From NCBI GenBank assembly GCA_027574665.1, contig CM050654.1, forward strand, positions 29,221,722 to 29,285,721: 64,000 nt of DNA. The letters run 5' to 3'. Made by a program: the position numbers and the translations under genes. This DNA is from Rhynochetos jubatus (taxonomy: Eukaryota; Chordata; Aves; Eurypygiformes; Rhynochetidae). Under the pieces are notes generated by a model that did no database searches, was not told the DNA's origin, and saw only the letters and a program-made list of their open reading frames with translations. Below, one piece after another: positions 27,092 to 39,500 of the stretch. Numbering within the stretch: position 1 is the stretch's first letter; every line of letters starts with the position of its first letter.

Positions 27092-30000
27092 CTGAAAAAT
27101 TAGAGGTGTAAGCAGGACAGAGAATAACTTCCCCAAATTATTTTTAAAAGATTTGACTCCTGCTCATCACAGTTTTTTAATTTGTCCTTTGTCCCTGATT
27201 TAGGTACCTTTCTGGTATCAGGGTTTTGTGGTTTGTTTTGGGTTTGTTTTTTTTTTTCCCATGAGTTTGGGATTTTCATTTAAAGGAGACAGTATAATCT
27301 CTCTTCCTTCTTCTCAATTTTCTGCACCACTTTCTCCTTGTTTCCTGTCACCAGCTCAGACTTGTTTTCAGCCAAAGTATTGTCCTGAGCTGAATCAGAG
27401 ATAATAAATCAGTGGTTTTCTTCTGGACTTATGTTTCCCTACACTGAGGGCAAAAGAGGTATAACATTTAAGACAATTGTATTTCTCCCTCAGCACTGTG
27501 TTTTTCTCCTGGTACTGATTACAGAAGTGTAAAGAACAATTACAAGTCAGGCCACATTCTTCCCTAAGTATAAAAGTCTTGGATGGTTTTCAGCATATTT
27601 TAATTTATCAGCTTCATGAAGGAACACAGAGTATGGAAATGTGCTCATTTTTATTAGAAGCACTGGTCTGTATTGGGATTGTACCTTGAATTAATTCTGC
27701 ATTTTTGCAAGTATCTACTTAATTATAAAGATGAGGAAACTTTGGATCCATCATCAGAACTTCTAAAAATGTTCTAATCATAGCTATAAAACAGACAAAG
27801 GTGGACTGCAAAGGATTTAAGGAGTGTTTCTGAAGGGATCAAACCACCTTGAGAGACAAGGTTATTGAAATGCTTCAAAAGGTTGCACAACAATGATTTT
27901 GCTTTATTATATTGCAGAACAGCTGTTTAGGTCTATTTGTCATAAATATTTACTTCCCTAAGACCTGTGGAATTGGACAGATGAGTTTACCATATACTTC
28001 TGAAGATTTGAGTTTCATATGTCTCTGATAGACTGCTTTATACAGCCTTGAGGTGGTATTAGCTATGTAACATGAGATTAGCTGGATTAGATAGAAGTGA
28101 AAGTAGAAGGACACCTCAAAACTGGTAAAAGCAAAAAAATATCTCTGGGATACTAATCCCAGATCTAGTACGGAGCCTGGCTCAGCAAAGCTGATGTCAC
28201 TGTCAACTTGCTTATGTTCAACCCTCTAAGACAGAAGCCTGAAAAGAAGCAATGAAATTGGAGGAGGGAGTGTGTGTGTGTGTAACCACCAAAATATAAC
28301 AACACCCTATTTCTGAAACATTCTGAAATTGGATTCTGACTTACAAACAAAAACAGGCCCTATTTTCCACTTGGCTAGAAGCAGTGGCTCTAAAACTGCT
28401 ATGTGGTCAAACCACAAATGGATTTTCGTAAGAAAAGATTGACTGATAAGAAATACATTTCATTGTTTTTTAAGGAAATTGGGGTAGCTTTTCAACAAAA
28501 AGAGTCCATTGTTCAAAAATGTAGATGGAACAATTTCATTAGTTTGTTGTATTTGAGAAGATTGAAATATGGTCATGTTTACAAAAGCTAAACATTTTCT
28601 TACAATTTTGACATATAATATTGATAGGGTTTTTAAAGTTTACTGATATAAACAATGCAAAAACATTGACATTAGAATATGAATCATTGAATCCTATGAC
28701 AGAAACTATTTTAAAATTTTTAGCTGGAGACTCTTTCCCCATGCTTATACCTACCACATCTTTTTTATAAGTGCCACTGTTTAAGAAAGTAATTTAAATT
28801 TCTATATTCAATTGTTTTATCTCTGCAGCTCTATGGAAATGTTGCTATAACACTGGAAACCATGACAACTGATTCTGGTTTCTGATTTCATTACAAGGTT
28901 ATGCCTAGGTTCATGAACATTTCACAACTGAACTTTCAAAAATATGTGGTTTGATAGAACAATACTGCTTCATTTGATTGCTCATTTTAAAGAAGTCACC
29001 ATTACACTATTACTCAAATCCCATGGCTGTACTTTTTTAATTGTTGCCCAATAGTCCCACTACATTTGAAAAAAGGCCAAGCAGATACAAAAGGCCCTCC
29101 AGATACAAAGCACACTCAAGAAATAAATTGTGTGGACTTACTGCCTTAATACACACCACTATCTAAACCCAGGCTAAGTTGGTCACATAATCATATTGCT
29201 TTCAGGAGTCACACTTCATTAATTCACTGCTTTTAATATTAATTTCCACCTTCCTCTAAGTCACCAGCACTTGGAAGTGGAGAGGGCTGAAGTTGCTGCC
29301 ATTCTTTAGCACGACCCTATTTTATTTTTTGCTAAGTCTTCATGAAATGTACCACATGCTGGGAAAGTGCACTAAACATCAAGCTGTTACGTGGACCAGG
29401 ATCACCTTACCTTTTCATTGTGCTTTTGAGAATGGAATGCCCTAACGATTGACAGTTTAGGACTGTTAATCTGGATGATTTAAGAGTTCCCTACAGCTAA
29501 GAACACATCCAAACCAGCGGCAGAATTTAAAGTATTGTATTAGCTGGGTTCAGCAATTCTCCTCTCATTATGCTGGTATTTGTGGTTACAGTCTTTAACT
29601 TCTGAATTACAACCTTTTGGTCTGAATTGGAAGAAGCCTAAAAAGTGATCTGGAATAGGTGACTTCCACAAGTCCCCAGTCTGAATAACTGGCAGAATCA
29701 CTTTCAGAAGAGAATGTTTTTCCTAAATCACTGCTAGATGCTGACTGCCATAATTTTCTGTATCAATTATTATGTTAGTGCTTTAGGAGCAAATCAAAAA
29801 CTAGAGAATTGATATTAAACTGAGAAGAACCAAATCACAGAAGAATAAACTTTAGAATTACTTTGCATTCCGATAATCTGTTCTCTCCTGAATCCTTTGT
29901 GATTCGTGGTTACTAGAAGCTGAATTTGAGAGAAGTTGACCACTGACCTTGATCAGTCATGACCAATACAGCACTTCCTTATTTTTCACTGCGAAGGAGC

Positions 30001-31239
30001 TGCAATTCCCAAGAAGTTTCTGATGTTCCCAGACTGTCTAAGCCAAAGTTTTTCAGTCAGAATCACAAATTGTTATTATTGTCCTTCATTTTCAGAAGGG
30101 AATGTTTGTTTCAAAAATATTGATGATTGCAAGATTGATGCATACATAAATATTTGCATTTTGACATGCAGTTTGAGAAAAGGCCAGAAAGGTTTAGTTA
30201 GAACAGAACCATTCTTTTTATCACAGTGCAGAATTTAAAACAACTTCATCTCTGTTTCTCAATGACTGCTATATTTTATCAGCTCTCATCTCTGACTATG
30301 TTTCTTCTTTTCCTATTCTTCTTTCAACTTTGATCTTACTCTCATTTCTACTATGCATAAACATTGTTTTCAGCACAGGAGATTGCTACTTCTCTTTCTT
30401 TTTAAATCCCCTTCCAGCTCACTTTCAGCTAACAGCAATTTTGCAGCTGTCATTGGCTTCATCAGGAGAAAGCAGATGAACCTGAAGTTCACCTACATTC
30501 TAGTACTTGGGAGTTATAGAGAACTTGAGAATTAGATTAAGACCAACTCACAGAAAATAGTCCATTAATTTGGTTTACCAATTTGAGACATGTCACATTT
30601 AATTTTAACATTTTAACAGTGTAAGTGCACTGTTATTTCTGACTGAACTCTGTGGGGAATGCACGTGTTCAGTAACTCCATCAGTTATTATTATAATACA
30701 TTTCTATTGTTTGTTTCTTGTTGAGATTATGAGCAGCTTCTGCCTGGGAATTGATATAAACTCTATGCACAAGTCAGAATCCAACACAAGTCACTGTCAA
30801 GCTATTATATGCAATCCAGCACAACCTAGAGCGATGGTAGCTTCTAAGTATTCCTGAGGAGTACCAGCTCCTGAAAGAAGTACAGACAACTGCCAGCTCT
30901 GAAGGATACCGGTAAATTACCTCAGGAAATAGAAAGGAAGGTGAAAGGACCTTCATTATATATAAAATATATATATTTGTAGTATCATAGACTTGGTACA
31001 TGCATGTGTGCCTTGTGGAGAGATAGGGAAGAAAGTAAGTTTCTTGTCTGTATTTCACTTACACTTCTTTAGGATAGAGCCAGACACCTCATCCTTTGCC
31101 ACTGACTTCCAAGTAAGATTGGGTTTGTTTGTTCTCTGGGATCTTGGTACGGCAACGAACAAGCTCTCCTACAGGTCTCTACCGCTTCATGCCCTAAAAA
31201 GGCAAATGGTATAGTCTAATTAATTAGTACCGTCACAGA
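27092..31239. other. Noncoding block (possible intron of a leftward transcript)
   Basis: A second strong - strand acceptor (CCTCCAATTTCATTGCTTCT TTTCAG) ends at 28239, followed by 24 codons (starting GFCLRGLN) before TAG. I see no good donor, so a terminal exon or chance are both possible. A 40-base + strand interval near 31075-31114 is bounded by TTCTTTAG and GTAAGA, but its text also resembles the amniote repeat. A short GT run lies near 28270-28281 and a TATATA tract near 30955-30977. Confidence 0.55.
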
Positions 31240-31325
31240 AATACAAACAGTAGAGTGAAATCCTGGATCTACTGTAACTAAAGTTTTGCTACTGACTTTC
31301 ATAGGATCAGGGCTTCTCTCAGATT
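31240..31325 (+). repeat. Relic of an amniote self-complementary repeat
   Basis: GAGTGAAATCCTGGATCTAC, TGTAACTAAAGTTTTGCTAC, TGACTTTCATAGGATCAGGG follows the pattern 'gtgaaatcctggccccattgaagtcaatggcaaaactcccattgacttcaatggggccaggatttcac', a palindromic element I associate with non-mammalian amniotes. Both arms are partly visible here. Age and family name are inferred. Confidence 0.55.
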
Positions 31326-31699
31326 CTTTATAAGTTTTATCTTTACAGGTTAGCGATTCAGCCCATCCACCAGAACCCAAAAGTACAAACAAGAAGTGAG
31401 AACAAGTATGGTACCGCTCCTCAGATACATCTGGACAGGAAGACAAGTACTGTGTTCCTCATCTGGAAAGGCTCCTAGAAATAACTTTCAGGTGTGCACG
31501 TTACTTCATGCACTCCATAAAGGATTTATGTGTTTTAAAGCAACATACTAGCCTTGCATTTAAAAATAAGCCCATGTTTTTAATTCTTTGTCTAGACAGT
31601 GGTTCCAAAAAGCCCATTCTATTTTCAGTCATCCCGAAATTCAGAGGCACATTTATCATAAAATATTAATGGCCATGACTTCAACCCTGGTCTGGACTA

Positions 31700-32095
31700 T
31701 CAGCAGGGATAGCATCTAATTACCAGGCCTAGTTGGGGTTCATCTATTGCCCAACATTTCACCTTAAATTTCTTCCCTCTCTAGCTTTACCTCATTGGTC
31801 CTTGTCCTGCCATCTTCTAAGGCTTTATAATTCTATCTTTTATTTTTATGGTTACCTTGAAGGTGTTTATAGACTGTAGAGGGTATTTATAGACTTTGAT
31901 CATGTCCCCTCAGAGACTACTCTTCTCCTGGTCATATATTAGTTTAGCTCCCTAAGTATTAGCTCATATATCTCATTTTCTTATCTGTGCACCATTTTTG
32001 TTGCCCTTCTTTGTATTTTCTCCTGATCGTTCTGTGTGTTTCCACAGTATAAGAACCAGCATAATACTAATACAGAATACCTAATACAGGAAAAC
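31700..32095 (-). repeat. Old CR1 LINE fragment, antisense
   Basis: In + strand reading the CR1 antisense landmarks occur in order. They are CTTGTCCTGCCATCTTC near 31802, GGTGTTTATAGACTGTAGAG and TATTTATAGACTTTGATCAT, TGTCCCCTCAGAGACTACTC TTCTCCTGGTC (31905-31933), and TAGCTCCCTAAGTATTAGCT CATAT. A TTGCCCTTCTTTGTATTTTC TCC block (near 32000) and GTATAAGAACCAGCATAATA follow. These correspond to the CR1 reverse transcriptase end and 3' untranslated region, read backwards. There is a small local duplication (GTTTATAGACT and ATTTATAGACT). The copy is highly diverged and cannot encode protein. Confidence 0.8.
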
Positions 32096-32539
32096 TGCAG
32101 GTGGTTTTTTCCTCCAGTGCTATGTAAAGCAAAACAATTACTGGATAAACCTTAAACATTGTTCTCTCTAGCACACTATTGGTAGAGAGTTTGATTTTGC
32201 AAAGTGTAATTTTAAACAGGCCCAGCTCAGCTCTGGAATATATTTTAGGCAATACCATTTTGTGGGGTGGAAACCTTTGGTTTTTTTCCTCTATTTTCAA
32301 TGGCCAAGTAATTTTATTTCTGTATCCTGCCCTCAGAGAATCCAGAGTTTTCATGTGGGTTCTCACACTGCTGTATTTCAAAAGCAAGGAGGAATACAGA
32401 GAGTTTCAGTTTAAACTCACACCTTTTAAATACATGTGTACAGCACTGGCTTTTATGTTCACTAGCCTGCTGCCCTATATTATATTAATGGCAGCACTGC
32501 TCTTAATTTCAACAGAAATAAAGTCAGGCTCTGGGACTG

Positions 32540-32640
32540 GGTGATATTCTCTGGGTAACAGGACTCCTGTGTTCTAATGATAACTGAAGTAGCACTACTT
32601 TTTCTGGTCTTATTTCTGTTAGATCTTTGCCTGCCATGTC
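32540..32640 (+). repeat. SINE-like relic, sense
   Basis: CTGGGTAACAGGACTCCTGT, GTTCTAATGATAACTGAAGT and a downstream CTTATTTCTGTTAGATC resemble the tRNA-derived part of MIR-type SINEs ('gactcctgggttctattccc'). Only the middle block is convincing. It sits about 450 bases beyond the antisense CR1 piece. Confidence 0.35.
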
Positions 32641-34329
32641 AGTACGCTTTTCAATAACAGACGAATACTGTCATTGCCTTTGTATAAAGGGGCTAACTAT
32701 GAATGATTTCTTGATTACTTTCTTATATAGCCTGTGCTTATATAGACTGCTTTCATCCACAGTTAACCTTTCATACAGTTCCCCAGCTCCACCTAGGACT
32801 ACCATCTGAAAATCTCACACATCCTGCACAGAATTTTATCCCTTGAATAGTCCTGCTAGCTTCATGAAGTAAAGCACTATTCAGATAGAGGGAAAAATGC
32901 TGAATTAATATTGCATATTGTTTTCAATATTCTGATCAAGTACAGCTGACATAAATCCTTTTATACATTTTATTTTTGCTGCAGATACTAAAAGCTATTT
33001 TTTTTCAAGAACTAAGCAATATCAGTGCTCTAACAACTTGTGTGGAGCAAATGATTACATGGTGAAGAACGTCATTCAGATTTCAATGCTTTATGTAAAT
33101 AATCCAATTACACAATTAGATAAAGCCTAGTTAACTAGGGTTAAAACACATGCAATCAAATGGTACACTTATTAAGTGGAATTTTAGTTTGTCATCTCTG
33201 TCACGAGCATAATTAGGTTGCAAAATGAATCCATATGTAAATAAACGGAGTTCTTGTATTTAAGGATAAACAAAAATCAGAGATCAGGCATCATAACTTT
33301 GTCAAAATTTGTCATTTATAGAGAGTAGGTTCATAAAGAGGTTTGAAAAGAGCCTATTTCCAGGCCAGAAACTAACGAGATACTCAGTTTTTCGCTACCC
33401 TGCCCCCTCATATGCTATGTTTAGAATGACACATTGAAGTCACATACAAACCTGCTTTGATATAATTTGAAAGTTATCCCTCTTGTTTCTCTACCACTAT
33501 ATGCTTACACTAGTAAGTTATGATGTTCCCTGGAGAACCTAACTCCAATAAATTTATTTGACACATGTTTATTTTGAAATAATGAAATCTTGAATTTAGG
33601 AAATTGTTTTTTCTTTGGGACTCACCAGTCAGAAATTTAAAGTGAAGGAACTGAGGAAAGGGCTCTCCCGATGTGTTTTCAGCTTGCACCACAGAAGATA
33701 TAAGCCAGTTAAATCAGCAGTTAAACCCTTTAGATATTTTTTGTCTTGCAATCTACAGTCAGGAGACATGTCACCAGGATTCAAAACCCTGCTGGTGGTT
33801 CTAGTTTTGCCTTTTTTTTTTTTTTAATGGCTGCTTTTTGTCTTTTGATTATAAAAGAAAATTAAACTGAACCCTGCACTGGCCATAATTACAGTAGTAA
33901 TCCACTTCATATCAATGTCTTGCTGGTTTATCCTTCACTGACAATGAAAAACACCCACAGCACCCACTCAGGTAACTTCTGTAAGCATTTTAAGTGCTTG
34001 TCTCGAGCTGGATAGGAGCTTTTATGAGATTAAGTCTCCCACTGCTCTTTTGTGCTCCACCTCTTCAGCAGAAGTACGAGTTCACTCCTGCCTATGTTTT
34101 TAATCAAATTTATGACCTTTAATTTCAGGTGGTTGATTTTTGTAAATCTTCTCATTTTTTGTGGTAATAGCAAAGCATTTAAAGTAAATACTAGCTAGGA
34201 AAGCAAACCAACTTCAGGTCATTAATACTATCTTCTGCTCAGCAGCAGATCAGCAAGGTTTGTTTCAGAACTGGGGAGGCCTAAAAATCACTCTAGAATA
34301 AAAACACCTGACGTAACTTGGAACAGAAT
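32641..34329. other. Noncoding DNA flanking the CpG island
   Basis: No gene is supported. The part at 32990-33260 is AT-rich but high in complexity, with several homeodomain-type cores (ATAATCCAATTACACAATTA and TTATTAAGTGG), and could be a conserved regulatory element. A T13 run lies near 33813-33825. From about 34310 GC content rises into the island. Confidence 0.5.
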
Positions 34330-34756
34330 GCCCAGGGGGCCTGCGCTAGCCCCAGCCCTCGTTATCAATTATTTTTGAGAAACGTTATTCAGGAATGAAA
34401 CGCGTGAGGCTAGATCCATGTCAGACCAGGGGCGTGACCTCTGCCTGCCCACCGCTCTGCGATACTGGGAAAAGCCATGCCTGGGACAGCTCCAGGCTCT
34501 CCCCCGACATGGAACAGGCACACCTACCACAGCATCTGCCTCCCTGAACACCGGTGTCCGGCCCTGCGGAGGGTGGGCCAGCCGAATGGGCTTAACTGGC
34601 AGCTGGGCAGGGGAGGACTCGCAAGGCGCCGGTACCTCAGGTGGCGCTGAAGCGCTGCAGGCCGCGCACGGCTGGTTCCACCCGGCTCCCCAGCCGCTGG
34701 CTACAGCCCCTCGTACGCCAAAGCGGCGGCGAAGCCGGGTAGGTTGCGTGCCGCTG

Positions 34757-34772
34757 CGCGGGGGCGGTGGGA
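34757..34772 (+). promoter_or_regulatory. GC box
   Basis: GCGGGGGCGGTGGGAG contains GGGGCGG, the Sp1/KLF core, inside the CpG island and about 10 bases before the possible first-exon donor. If that donor is used, the start site would have to lie upstream of this box. Confidence 0.5.
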
Positions 34773-34899
34773 GGGCAGGTGAGGCCTCTCTGACGAGCTG
34801 CGTGCCGTGGGCCGGGGCGCCTCCGAAGGGGCTGAGGGCCGGCCCGGAGCAGAGGCTGAGTGCCAGGCGGGCACCCTTGCAGCCCAGTCGCCTCGCCGA

Positions 34900-34911
34900 A
34901 GGGGCGGGGAG
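34900..34911 (+). promoter_or_regulatory. GC box
   Basis: AGGGGCGGGGAG is a near-perfect Sp1 consensus (GGGGCGGGG) in the middle of the CpG island. It works in either orientation, so it does not settle transcript direction. Confidence 0.55.
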
Positions 34912-35280
34912 GGACTGAGCGTAACGTGCAGCGACAGCAAGGAGAGCCGGGTGGCGTGGGCTGGGGGGAGAGCGCGGGCGCTTCGCGAACCGTGTGCTCA
35001 GATGTTTGTGGGGGCTTTTCCTCTGAATACCCGCATCGGCGATTAAAAGTTCATTTAGACACCGCGAGCAGCCTTGATTGTGGGAAGTTGTGGTGGTGCT
35101 GTGTGCGGAGAGGCGGGCAGCGGAACCCGGGCGGACCCGGGAGGCCTCCCCGGTGGCCCTGGACCTGGCCCATCCCTCATCGCGGGATGCGAACTGAGGT
35201 GCGCCCGAGGGGCAGCCGAGGCTGTGACACCCCGGGTCGTGGGAGCTGTGGGAGCTGCTCAGAGGCAGGATAAGCCGTTG

Positions 35281-36508
35281 GGTCCTTTACTCTGACCGAA
35301 TGAGGAGATATGGGACAGCTGAAGCCATCACCTAGGGGATGCGATGGAAGGGGGACACATGGACACTGGGGTCTTACAGGCCTGTACCACTTGCAAGGAC
35401 TTGTCTGCAGAAGGCGTCTGGGACCAGATGTGGGAGGGATGTGTCAAGCAATTGCCTGATCTTACTGTTCCCACTAAGCAGATACTTCTGTGGAAATACC
35501 CAAAATTTGGGATTTGGAATGGATGAATATCCAATCCCTTCTGATGTTCTTGGTTTTATGCAGGGATGAGGTCTTAAGTTTGTAGTATATGTTGAGGTTA
35601 TGATGATGTTAAATTGGTAATTAATGTGTAAAGATAAGAGGTGGAGTTTGTAGTGGTTATATGTTCAACCTGATGTAATCTTGGTTTATTCTCAGTGGTT
35701 TGGTGTGCGTTTTGTAGGGGCACAAGATGAGTTGTAATAGACGTGTTTAGTTGCGAATGATGGTAAAACATTGTGAAAATTGGAGAGAGATATTCAGAGC
35801 ATCAGTCAAGCATCTTTAGCAAATTGACATTCTACCCATCCAGGTATCCTGTGATTTGCTTCACCACTACCAGGTCATTCACCTAATGAATCTGAATGTA
35901 ATAATCTGAGATGATTCCTGCTTAGCTTCCTTAATTGGAAGCGCTGGTGCCTTTGAGATGCATGTTACTTTTTGCAAGCTGTTTTAAAGTGGGTAGAAAA
36001 CCCCCACTGAGGACTAAAATTGCAACACCTGGGAGATGAATAAACATACCTTCATTTAGAAAAACTTCAAACCCAGCAGAGGTCAGCACCATAGCCTGGA
36101 GCAAGGCTAAGGAGGTGTGAAGACTTTACTGTAGTCGTGCAATTGAAATAATATGGACCTGACAGTATGACTGATAAGCAGCTACAGAATTAATGAGCAG
36201 CAGGCCTGCCTTCCATCAAAGGACTGCTAAATGTCTGTACAAGATGCTACAGAAGATGCTGGCATTGTGTGCAGACCAAAACACTATTTAAAGGTCTGTG
36301 GCACGACCTGACCACATGGTGTTGCTAATGACTGGAACCTGTGTGCCCACTGTGTATAGATGAAGTAATTATTCACTTGAAAATTACACAGTGGGAGGTT
36401 ATAATTAATAAAATAATACATGATATAGTGTATGAGGAAGAGGAAACATAACTTGGATCATTTGGATTCAGAATGCCAGACGGTAGGAGTGCTTTTTTGA
36501 TCACTTAC
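35281..36508. other. Noncoding DNA right of the CpG island
   Basis: GC falls back to the window norm by about 35600. Open frames of 60-76 codons at 35328-35569 overlap on both strands and look like spill-over from the island's composition. No other feature is seen. Confidence 0.6.
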
Positions 36509-36585
36509 AGGGTTTTGGGTTTTTTTGTCACTGTACAACATGGTGCTTGTTGTCTGCACAGTTCTGAGTTGCCTCAAGTTTTGCT
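36509..36585 (-). other. Candidate exon, minus strand
   Basis: On the - strand the acceptor TTTCTTTCACCCTCAG ends at 36586, and a strong donor (CCCT then GTAAGTGAT) starts at 36508. The 77-base interval is open in one frame (QNLRQLRTVQTTSTMLYSDK, then KTQNP), inside a longer 78-codon frame. A - strand exon here would belong to a transcript that starts further right and crosses or ends at the CpG island, so it does not fit a leftward transcript starting in the island. It could be an antisense lncRNA exon or chance. Confidence 0.2.
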
Positions 36586-39500
36586 CTGAGGGTGAAAGAA
36601 ACAGCTTTCTGGAAGAGATAGGATTGTAGAAAGAGTTTAGAGCAATGTTGGCTGTAACCCAAAGCCAGGGTCCTTGGTTAACCTGCAGATCCAACGGTTA
36701 CCAGTAGTCAGTGCGGTGCTCATAGTGGCTAGTGACAGAGGCAGAAGAGACACCTGATATGAACAATTACAGTTATCATCAATTTGCATCCAGAACATTA
36801 ACATAACTTCCTGAAGAAAGTCTTAATGTACTTACTGACATTCCTGCAGGCACGGGACAAGCTTTAGCAGAGAAAAGAGACAATTGTGTCTTTACTAGTC
36901 CAGTGATACAAAATCTGGCATAAGGGTATTTCAGCTCCACATCTGACCTCAGCTTTCTTTCAAAGCATTGGAACTATCTTCAGGACTCAAACCTGTGTTT
37001 TACACAGTCTAGCAGCAGCCAGATGCTTCAAAACAAAGTTTCAGAGACTTGTTTTACGTAGATGCTACATAATCTTCCTTCAAGCCTTCTCCTAAAATAA
37101 ACCCTAATGGTAGGAAGTGACTGCGGCCTGAGAGACCTGAGAACTACCCACTGTAGCTCTGTGACAGTCCCTTTTACCCAAACATACTTTCACATATCGT
37201 CGGTGAACCTGTGCTCTGTTCACTGGACCTGATGCCAAGAACCGCTGACCCTGAAATGCATCTGGCCACATTTTTAAAAGGCATCTGTGCTACAAAAGGG
37301 TATAGCCATGTGTTTCCTTTGGGGAGGAGACGATCTCTTGCTTTAGGGTGGAGTAAACATGCCTTTTCATGCCGGCAAATACTGTTGGGTGTTCTCCCTC
37401 AGAAACTGAGGGAATATTTGGTGAACCAAAGCTTCAGAGTCAATCTAATCTGTGACAAATTGTTCGGCACCGTGTGTGGGTGTACAGTGGGAAGCTGAGA
37501 GAGTGTAGGCTTTCAGTGTAGGGCTTTAGTATGTTGTTGAAACATAAATGGTAAAAATAATACAGAAAAGGACTGGGATTTTCCCAGTTAAGTATGGATT
37601 TGCTATTGGAGTCTCCATTACCAGTAATGGGCTTTGATTTCAGGAGCCTTGGATCAACTCCTCTGTATACTGTCCTAAAGAGCCTTCTGAGTCATGGTTT
37701 ACAGTCGCACTCCTATGCAAAGCAACAGTTTGTACTCTTGATTTTTTTGACACACATTTGTAAATGGTTATCTGAATAACCTGCTTTCAGCCTGAAGAAA
37801 ATCTTCCATAGCAAGTTCTAGAGATCTCAAGGCTTTCCTAAATGCATTAAAGGGTGAATATTTCTTTGGGGAGCACTGGCACCATTAGCAGCAGCTTCTG
37901 CTTTTCCACTTTTCTAGGAATTTAATAACCTTCAAATTCATAGACTTCCAAAAATGTCAAAACATGAGCAAAGGGAAAAGGACATGATATCTATTCAATG
38001 ACAGACTGGGGATATCACAGGAAACAGAAGTTTGTCCCTTGGACCGAACAAAAAAGGTTGATGGGATTAGAAAACTGAACACCGTTCATGTGAATCGTTT
38101 GTATACTGTATGCTTTTACAGAACATTACCCGTGTAATAGCAGCACAGAGTTTATTAGTACGTAGTGCAGGAACGTGCACAATATCCTTATTTGTTGGTG
38201 GTTTTGTTTCATTTTGTTTTCTCTTGCAAACTAACCAAATCTGTTAAAGCACAACTCTGCAAATCTTGCTATGTTTTCAATTAAGTTTTTGCATATATGT
38301 AAATTCTAAATGCAGTAAAAGTGGGATTGCATTTTGCTGTCAATGCATGCTGTATCTACCAAAATAGGGTCCTTCTACTCGAGGTGCTGCAAGAACAATA
38401 AAAAAAACCCCAACACAAATGTTATGTGGTCCCAGTCCACTTGCTCTGCTGTTGGATATATGTCTCCTGCTGTGTGTTCACTAGCAAAATCAATCACCAG
38501 ACTAAGGGGTAACAACAAAAAAACACTTTATAAATATGTCTTAGCAAATAAGAATATGGGCTGTAGAATTTTAATACATTTAAAAGCAAATATCCTGCCA
38601 ACTGAGTTATACAAAATTCTCATAAAAAAAAAAAATCCATTATAAAACATAGTATGACCTCTCATGCAAGAAATAAGGCATTTCCAGAACATATTCTGCT
38701 CTAGAAAACTGGAGCAGAAATGGTCAACGTGAAATTATAACAAGCTCTTGACCTTCCCTGGCCCTTTATGCATTTTCATGAAATGATGTAATTCATTATT
38801 TCCACTGGTATGTGCAGAGCAGTGGGCCAGCTTATTTTGTATTCATTTATTCAGTCCTGAGTAATCTGTGTTTAATAGAGTGCTGGAGCATGTCAGAATG
38901 AACAATTAAACCTGATTGTTGTAGAAGACAACTTGCTGTTATTGCCAACGTTAGTTGTATGTGCTTTATTTTTTTTTATACAGAAGGGGTGTTGCACGTT
39001 CAGTATATAATCCCCATATTAAAATTCTACACTTTTTTTTATTATTGTTTAGAATGGAAATATCTCTCACATATGGGACCATAGTACTCTGCATTGAGCT
39101 CTCGACTGATGATGCAGGCTGTAATTTTTTGTCAGGTCTGTTCTGCAAGGATAAGCAGACTGGAAAGACTGAACAGAGCAGTAGGAGAGGAGTGGGATGG
39201 AGAGAGCAGCTATCCCATCAGCAAGGTGCAAAGTTTTGGAAGAATATATACTGTGGTGCAGAAATCAAGGGGCTTTGCTAACTTCTCTAAGGGGGGAAAA
39301 AAAAATGACAGCCTGTTTCAAGGTTAATACATTGGGTAAATCCCTCTGCCTGGTGAGCAGTGAAAAATACCCAGGAGCATTTTAAATGAGTGGGGCAGAA
39401 TGTATATACAGGGAATCTCATGGAGTGAAGAAGCCATGGAAGAAAGAGTCTAGTGAGAATTATGAAAGAGCAGGATACTGTGTATGAATTTTAGTACTCT

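Larger units (their letters stand above)
34330..35280. promoter_or_regulatory. CpG island, probable TATA-less (possibly bidirectional) promoter
   Basis: About 950 bases are strongly GC-rich and CpG-dense; for example 34681-34740 alone holds eight CpG, while most 60-base lines elsewhere hold none or one. It contains GC boxes (34757-34772 and 34900-34911) and GCGG-rich text but no clear TATA box. This is the typical look of a vertebrate housekeeping or developmental promoter. A plausible + strand first-exon donor (GGGCAG then GTGAGG) starts at 34779, and a GGGTAGGT site lies at 34737-34744. For the - strand, CACCTACCAC at 34529-34538 is a possible donor (GTG then GTAGGT). The encoded transcript is not recognised; exon candidates occur on both sides. 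Confidence 0.85.

Noticed and set aside
28165..28240. Strong - strand acceptor followed by 24 codons and a stop, considered as a terminal coding exon.
   Set aside because: No recognisable peptide and no linked upstream exon; mentioned only in the block description.
31075..31114. 40-base + strand interval between TTCTTTAG and GTAAGA, considered as a microexon.
   Set aside because: Too short, and its text (AGCCAGACACCTCATCC..CACTGACTTCC) resembles the palindromic amniote repeat.
32179..32544. 121-codon hydrophobic + strand frame considered as a membrane protein.
   Set aside because: Hydrophobicity follows from T-rich sequence. The opposite strand is open for 106 codons, and the stretch lies between a CR1 relic and a SINE-like relic without splice signals.
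34418..34918. Longest open frame in the window, 166 codons on the + strand inside the CpG island.
   Set aside because: GC-rich, stop-poor DNA gives long frames by composition. Overlapping frames on both strands are also open, the peptide is low-complexity Gly/Ala/Arg/Pro, and no domain is recognised.
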